Shown here piece after piece: positions 58,896-64,000 of a DNA stretch of 64,000 nt. This DNA is from Perca fluviatilis. Taxonomy: Eukaryota; Chordata; Actinopteri; Perciformes; Percidae. The position numbers and the translations under genes were made by a program. Position 1 is the first letter of the stretch. Each line of letters starts with the position of its first letter. The stretch covers positions 29,660,285-29,724,284 of the forward strand of contig NC_053116.1 in the NCBI RefSeq assembly GCF_010015445.1, in the 5' to 3' direction. Under the pieces are notes generated by a model, which ran no database searches, was not told where the DNA came from, and saw only the letters and a program-made list of their open reading frames with translations.

Positions 58896-60727
58896 CTGGG
58901 GGTAAGAGAAGATAAAAGTTTAGTGAAACCTGGTAAAAAAAAAAATACAGCAACAAAGTCCAAGCAAACACTGCTAGATAAGATAAACTTGATTGATCCC
59001 ACACAGGGTAAATTCACTGCAAGTACAAATTAAGTAGATAGATGTGTGTTACAAAGTTAGAATGCACGAATAGTGGCATCTCTTTTTCCTAGTCAATACT
59101 TAACAAACAGCTGCTCCTTGCCAACTTGTCTAGAGTTCATGTCAAAGCTTCACTCTGTCCTCAGAAAGTTTTGGGTTTATTCCTCTGCTTTTAAACAAGG
59201 AAATATCACAACCTGTGAGTTGTCTGACTACAGGTCTGTCAGTGGCTGCTCAGGGACTTATAAAGCAACATGCCATATGTCTCATAAATTTCAGAGCAGT
59301 GTTTTTCTCTTTGCTGGTGGATCATTCACTGGATGTCTTGCTGTGTGTCATGGCACATTTCGGGAAAGAGCAGCTGGACATGACAGCGACGCCCTGCTGC
59401 TCTAATCAAGCCCTGACCTGACACACACAAACACACACTTCTACTTACATCCTAAGCAAGACAGTCCATTGGCTTCATTCATGTCAACCATAACACTCAA
59501 CTACTAACGCCAACATAGCGATCACAAGGTGTAAGTTGTACACATGTAAGCTGAGCATCCTACATCCTAAAGCAAACAAAACCTATTTTTGTTAGTTCGG
59601 GAGGAAGCTTTAGGGTAAGCTATGTTCTCTGACCTCAGACTATCTCTGTAAATACTTATTTTGTGTTACAGCATTGGCCAATCACACAACACAGATGCAG
59701 TTCTATCTGTTAAATGATGGATGTACATTGTTGGGATAAAGCCTGACATCCGGCGTCCCTCCCCTTCCACTATCTATTTGCAAGGGCAAATGACCTCAGA
59801 CAGAAGCAAACATCCTAAGTGGTAGCCATTTACCAACAGCAAAACAATATGAAAAGGTATAAATTGTATATCAGATATCCATTTTTATGGACATGCCTGA
59901 ATCTCAAATATAGTTACATATTAACCAAAAAAACCTAGAACAGAAATTAAGTATTCTCAAGAAGAAATTAAATCTTGTCACAAGGCTTGGACGTACAACT
60001 CACAAATTCACACTCTTGACAGATGACTCCAATGTTTTGAATGAATGCTACTGGGTGCTAGAAAAAAGAACCAATACATGAAGGGCGCAGCATTTATGTG
60101 GCAGCTGGAGTCAGCAATACAGAAAGGAACTTTTGCAGAGGAGCGTGATCATCAGCAGACGCCCAGTCACATCCACACGTGTCAGAAATATTCTTTGCAG
60201 TGTTCCACCTCCACCATTACAATTATCAACAAGATTTAAAACCAAATATAAAGCATTCCTTGTTTGATACAGCAGTGCTATTTCTGTCTAATCATACAAC
60301 AAAAATGTTTGTGAGGTTGCAGAAAAGGAAAACTGCAGGCTTGTAAAAACTGAAGCACAGTGCATACCATTTGTCCATATGTACTACCAACAATATTAGT
60401 AGAGCTCCAAATTACAGCCAAAAGAATTCACATCATGATTGTCTGCCTACATGCGTCTTTCCTAAAACGGTGTTTAAGAAAAGAAGAAAGTCAGCTGAAG
60501 AGATCTGGCATATTATGCACAGTCCCCCTGAATTGTTTTCACTTTTTACTGCCAAGACTTGCATTCAGGTCCTGCTGTGTATCATAACATACAAATGTAA
60601 CTACCTTGGAGGCATCACATGTAGTGTAGAGGAAGAAAAGTGAGTGATAAACCTTTCACAAACATGTACACCAATGTCCACTTTCTAGCAATATTAAGAA
60701 GCCAACAGCTCAGGAATTACCATTAGT
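58896..60727. other. Sequence upstream of first recognised mib2 exon
   Basis: Either mib2 intron or 5' flank. No CpG-rich promoter or upstream coding exon was recognised. Contains the left arm of a widely spaced inverted repeat (59612-59788). Confidence 0.5.
59612..59788 (+). repeat. Left arm of a 2.8-kb-wide inverted repeat
   Basis: AGGGTAAGCTATGTTCTCTG through CCACTATCTATTTGCAAGGG matches 62233-62415 in inverse orientation over almost its whole length with scattered differences. The pair brackets the hAT-like MITE. Confidence 0.85.
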
Positions 60728-60980
60728 AGGGCTGCGCTATATCAAGATAAATATCGTCAAAACAAAATATAAAAATATATATCCTATATAATTCCTTGTA
60801 AGTGTTACTGAATCAGCAATAAATGATTTTCTGATTCAGATTTTTCTATACCGTTTTTCTAAACCAGCGGCTGAACTGCATTATGGCAATATTTAAGCCA
60901 GTTGGACGAAACTTTTGGTTCTGATCCTTGCATTATGTTCATTTTGCACTAAAGTTCTGAATAAAATGAGAAAATACTCA

Positions 60981-61827
60981 GGGGTAGATTTATCAAGCCG
61001 TTTGCGCCTGTTTCCAGGCGCTAATTGGTCGCAAAGACGGACGTAACCGATGCAGGCTATTTACAAACAGGGCGCACTTGGGTAAAATCGCAGATTGTCT
61101 GCCACATGAGCGAGAAGAGACAAGTTGCGCTTTCAATATGCGTTCGTGGGAGGGTCGTGGGGAAAGTGGGAGTTCCACCCAAAAAGGTGGGAGGAAAGCA
61201 AAAAGTGCGCACCTAATTATGTATTCCGTGGTATTTACAAAGACTGTCAGTAAGAGCGCCTCTTATTCGGGGAAATTCTCCGCTCTTAAAAGCAGGTCTA
61301 AACCAGCCGCAGTCGAAGTTTCGTAGACCCTTTATGCCGCTGGTGAAATGGCAACAGTAATTTGAGCAAAAGACGATATAGGCGAGGCTGAAAATATTTT
61401 TAACACAAGAATCACACTTTGTCAGTGAACACAACATCATTTAGCGTTACAGATCAAGCAGCCATGCAATATTAGAGTTACTGGAAGAAATCAAAGATGA
61501 AATTGAATCTCCCACTCAGCGTTCACATCCCATTCCAGCAGTTGTTAAACTCCTCGCTACATTACAAATATTGGCATCAGGATCATTTCAAACAGTCATA
61601 GCATCAGCAGTCGGGATATCACAGTCTGCACTCAGCCATATCATAGCACAAGTACCGCTTTGCTACAGCGCAATTTACGGTCTAGTGGGCGGAGAAAGAC
61701 GCTGATTGCCTGATGGGTGTCAGGGTTGATAAATACTACGCAAAATGTGGAAGCATAGCGTGCGCTATTACCGAACTCGCATAAACAGACGCAGCGCAAA
61801 CTGCGCTAGTGTTAGTAAATTAGGCCC
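60981..61827 (+). mobile_element. PIF/Harbinger-like remnant
   Basis: Left GGGGTAGATTTATCAA...GTTTGCGCC and right GGCGCAAACTGCGC-like end with TTAGTAAATTAGGCCC are imperfect inverted ends. Encodes part of a transposase N-terminus. The target duplication could not be settled. Confidence 0.65.
61448..61708 (+). pseudogene. Harbinger transposase N-terminal fragment
   Basis: Frame reads ILELLEEIKDEIESPTQRS, PAVVKLLATLQILASGSFQ and VIASAVGISQSALSHIIAQV, then a stop. The LATLxxLASGSFQ...VGISQS(A/S)xSxII pattern is the helix-turn-helix start of PIF/Harbinger (HARBI1-like) transposases. The DDE catalytic part is absent. Confidence 0.8.
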
Positions 61828-62232
61828 TTAGTACTTTTCATTTCTCAAGTATTTAATTCACACAGTAGTATACAAAAATAGGCTTTACCCAGCGGATATT
61901 TCATATAGACTATTATTTAATTGGATTAAATAAAACATGCTATATCTTGATATATATCATTATCAAGATATGAAATGACATATCGGGATAGAAGATTTTG
62001 ACCATATTGCCCAGCCCCAATTAGTTTTGGTTGCATGTATGACCCACAATTAAATCATTATTTTATACTTTTATAGTTATCAACAGACTAGTCTTGCATT
62101 GCCAGACCTATCTGCCAGACCATGGTCTGGCTACACCGCTTATCTATTCTGGGATAGGGCAAAAAAACACTCTGGCTTGTTTGTATTTCTTTAAACCAAT
62201 CAAAACTGTCATAAGTCTTGGATACAGCAATG

Positions 62233-62415
62233 TTGCCCTTGCAAATAGATAGTGGAAGGGGAGGGACCCCGGATGTCAGGCTTTATCCCAACAATGTACA
62301 TACATCATTCAACAGATACAGCACCTGTATTATGTGATTGGCCAATGGCCATGTTGTTAACACAAAATAAGTAAATATCAGACATAGTCTGAGGTCAGGG
62401 AACATAGCTTACCCT
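62233..62415 (-). repeat. Right arm of the wide inverted repeat
   Basis: Inverse of 59612-59788; see that entry. It contains GGGGAGGGACC and ACAATGTACATACATCATTC where the left arm has small differences. Confidence 0.85.
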
Positions 62416-62749
62416 AAAAAATCATATGCCATGTTTGTCAAAAGAGTCAGTCCACATTCCTTAGCAGATGGTGGTGTTAATCCATCATTTCCCTGTTTAC
62501 AACCACCATTGATCTAAATTACAAGGACAAGGAGAGACTTAAGCTTTTTCTGGGGACAGCTAAAATGTAGTAAATTATCTATGCTGGTGTAGACAGGAAA
62601 CTAAAAATTTAATAATAGGCTGTACAGACTATGACATAATAATCCATCATTAATTTGTTGTTGTGTGATGGATGTAGGAAATGGCAAGTTGAAGTACCAG
62701 TAACTGAGAGTACAATCATGATGAATCTCTAACTGACCTAACCCCCCTT

Positions 62750-63286
<537 letters not shown>

Positions 63287-64000
63287 CTTATCTTTGCCTC
63301 TACAATAACACCAACAAATGCACACCCCAGAAAAAGGGTGAATACACGGTTCAAACTGCAGATTGCAGAAGATATTTAGTAAAAAAAAAAAAAAAATCCC
63401 AATGCATGTTATTGTTTGGTGTCGACAGATGGTCACTGCTAGAAAATAAGAGTAAATCCCAAAATTGCCTCCTAAACAGCAGTGAGCAATTACTACATAC
63501 CAACAAAGTTATTACCTCTTGCTAAAATCTGGGACTGCAGATGCATGTATTAAGTAAAGCAGCCTGACTAGCTTTGAAAACCACAACCCAGCAGCTGTTT
63601 GCACAAACACACTTCTGGTCTGTACAGTGTGGACTCTAACTTTCATTTTTACACTTTTGTGTTTACTTATGCATTTTACATACTGTGTGTAATGTCATCT
63701 GCAGCAACAGCAAAGTCTAGCAGCTTTATAAGGGTAAACAACAAAAAGTGTAAAGCTAGTTTGGCAGGAGACTGCTTACGGTTACTAAATTCACTAAAGT
63801 CTAATTTGACCCCTATTAACCAAAATAGCAATTTCACCTAACTAAGCATAACCTGGACACCGTCAGCATTGGAGGTCGAAATCGTAAAGATTCGACAAAT
63901 CACAGTTTATAGATGGACTGAGTGCTATACCAGGCAGGCTTACAGCTCTCTGACTGCAATAACAGATGGACTGGCTTCCATCATACACACTGCTGAGGGC
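63287..64000. other. Window end, nothing recognised
   Basis: Short ORF (63599-63841, 80 codons) without motifs; no splice-flanked coding exon recognised. Confidence 0.5.

Larger units (their letters stand above)
60728..62017. mobile_element. hAT-like MITE containing a Harbinger insertion
   Basis: Left AGGGCTGCGCTATAT and right ATATTGCCCAGCCC are inverted; flanks CCATTAGT and CAATTAGT match at seven of eight bases. Both subterminal parts carry ATATCAAGATA/TATCTTGATA words. Without the nested piece it would be about 440 bp. Confidence 0.75.

Overview
This window is vertebrate nuclear DNA, almost certainly from a ray-finned (teleost) fish. Long AT-rich introns with GT/AG splice sites, very long (GT)n and (AT)n microsatellites, Tc1-like, hAT-like, PIF/Harbinger-like and TTAA-type DNA transposons, and clusters of the TAACGTTAGC-type motif are typical of teleosts. 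No prokaryotic genes, tRNAs, rRNAs or CRISPR arrays were seen.

The one recognisable host gene is mib2 (mind bomb 2, E3 ubiquitin-protein ligase) on the minus strand. I could join 18 coding exons from an ATG at 58719 to a TGA at 25102. Every junction is GT/AG and phase-compatible, and the product is 958 residues: MIB/HERC2 domain, ZZ zinc finger, second MIB/HERC2 domain, Mib SH3-like repeats, ankyrin repeats and two RING fingers. The reading frame stays open upstream of this ATG to a splice acceptor at 58895/58896, so a longer N-terminus encoded by an exon further upstream is possible. The likely 3' UTR lies at about 22.5-25.1 kb.

Region by region: 1-22.5 kb is gene-poor and transposon-dense. 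It holds a Tc1 relic with a nested MITE (4.2-5.1 kb), a short hairpin MITE (8.4-8.6), a 614-bp MITE with a target duplication (9.27-9.88), a 2-kb TACCCAG-ended element with a 39-bp minisatellite and exon-like pieces (10.26-12.25), a 945-bp foldback (12.26-13.2), a relic transposase N-terminus (13.6), a ten-copy 166-bp satellite (14.2-15.87), broken pieces of an uncharacterised multi-copy protein family (16.1-17.1), and a 3.07-kb composite element with about 400-bp near-perfect inverted ends (18.51-21.58). From 22.5 to 58.9 kb is mib2, whose introns carry further insertions: a TTAA-flanked hairpin MITE, four hAT-like copies (one of them upstream of exon 1), a 1.6-kb Tc1 copy whose catalytic Asp codon is deleted, and nested MITEs. 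From 58.9 to 64 kb is sequence upstream of the first recognised exon; it includes a Harbinger relic nested in a hAT-like MITE and a 550-bp poly-C/poly-T stretch that looks like an assembly artefact.

The most unusual structure is the 18.51-21.58 kb element. Its terminal repeat contains a ~166-bp unit that is tandemly amplified inside it and again at 14.2-15.87 kb, next to a second, unrelated ~168-bp repeat that shares a junction motif. All family names come from recognition of residues and termini by eye; nothing was searched.
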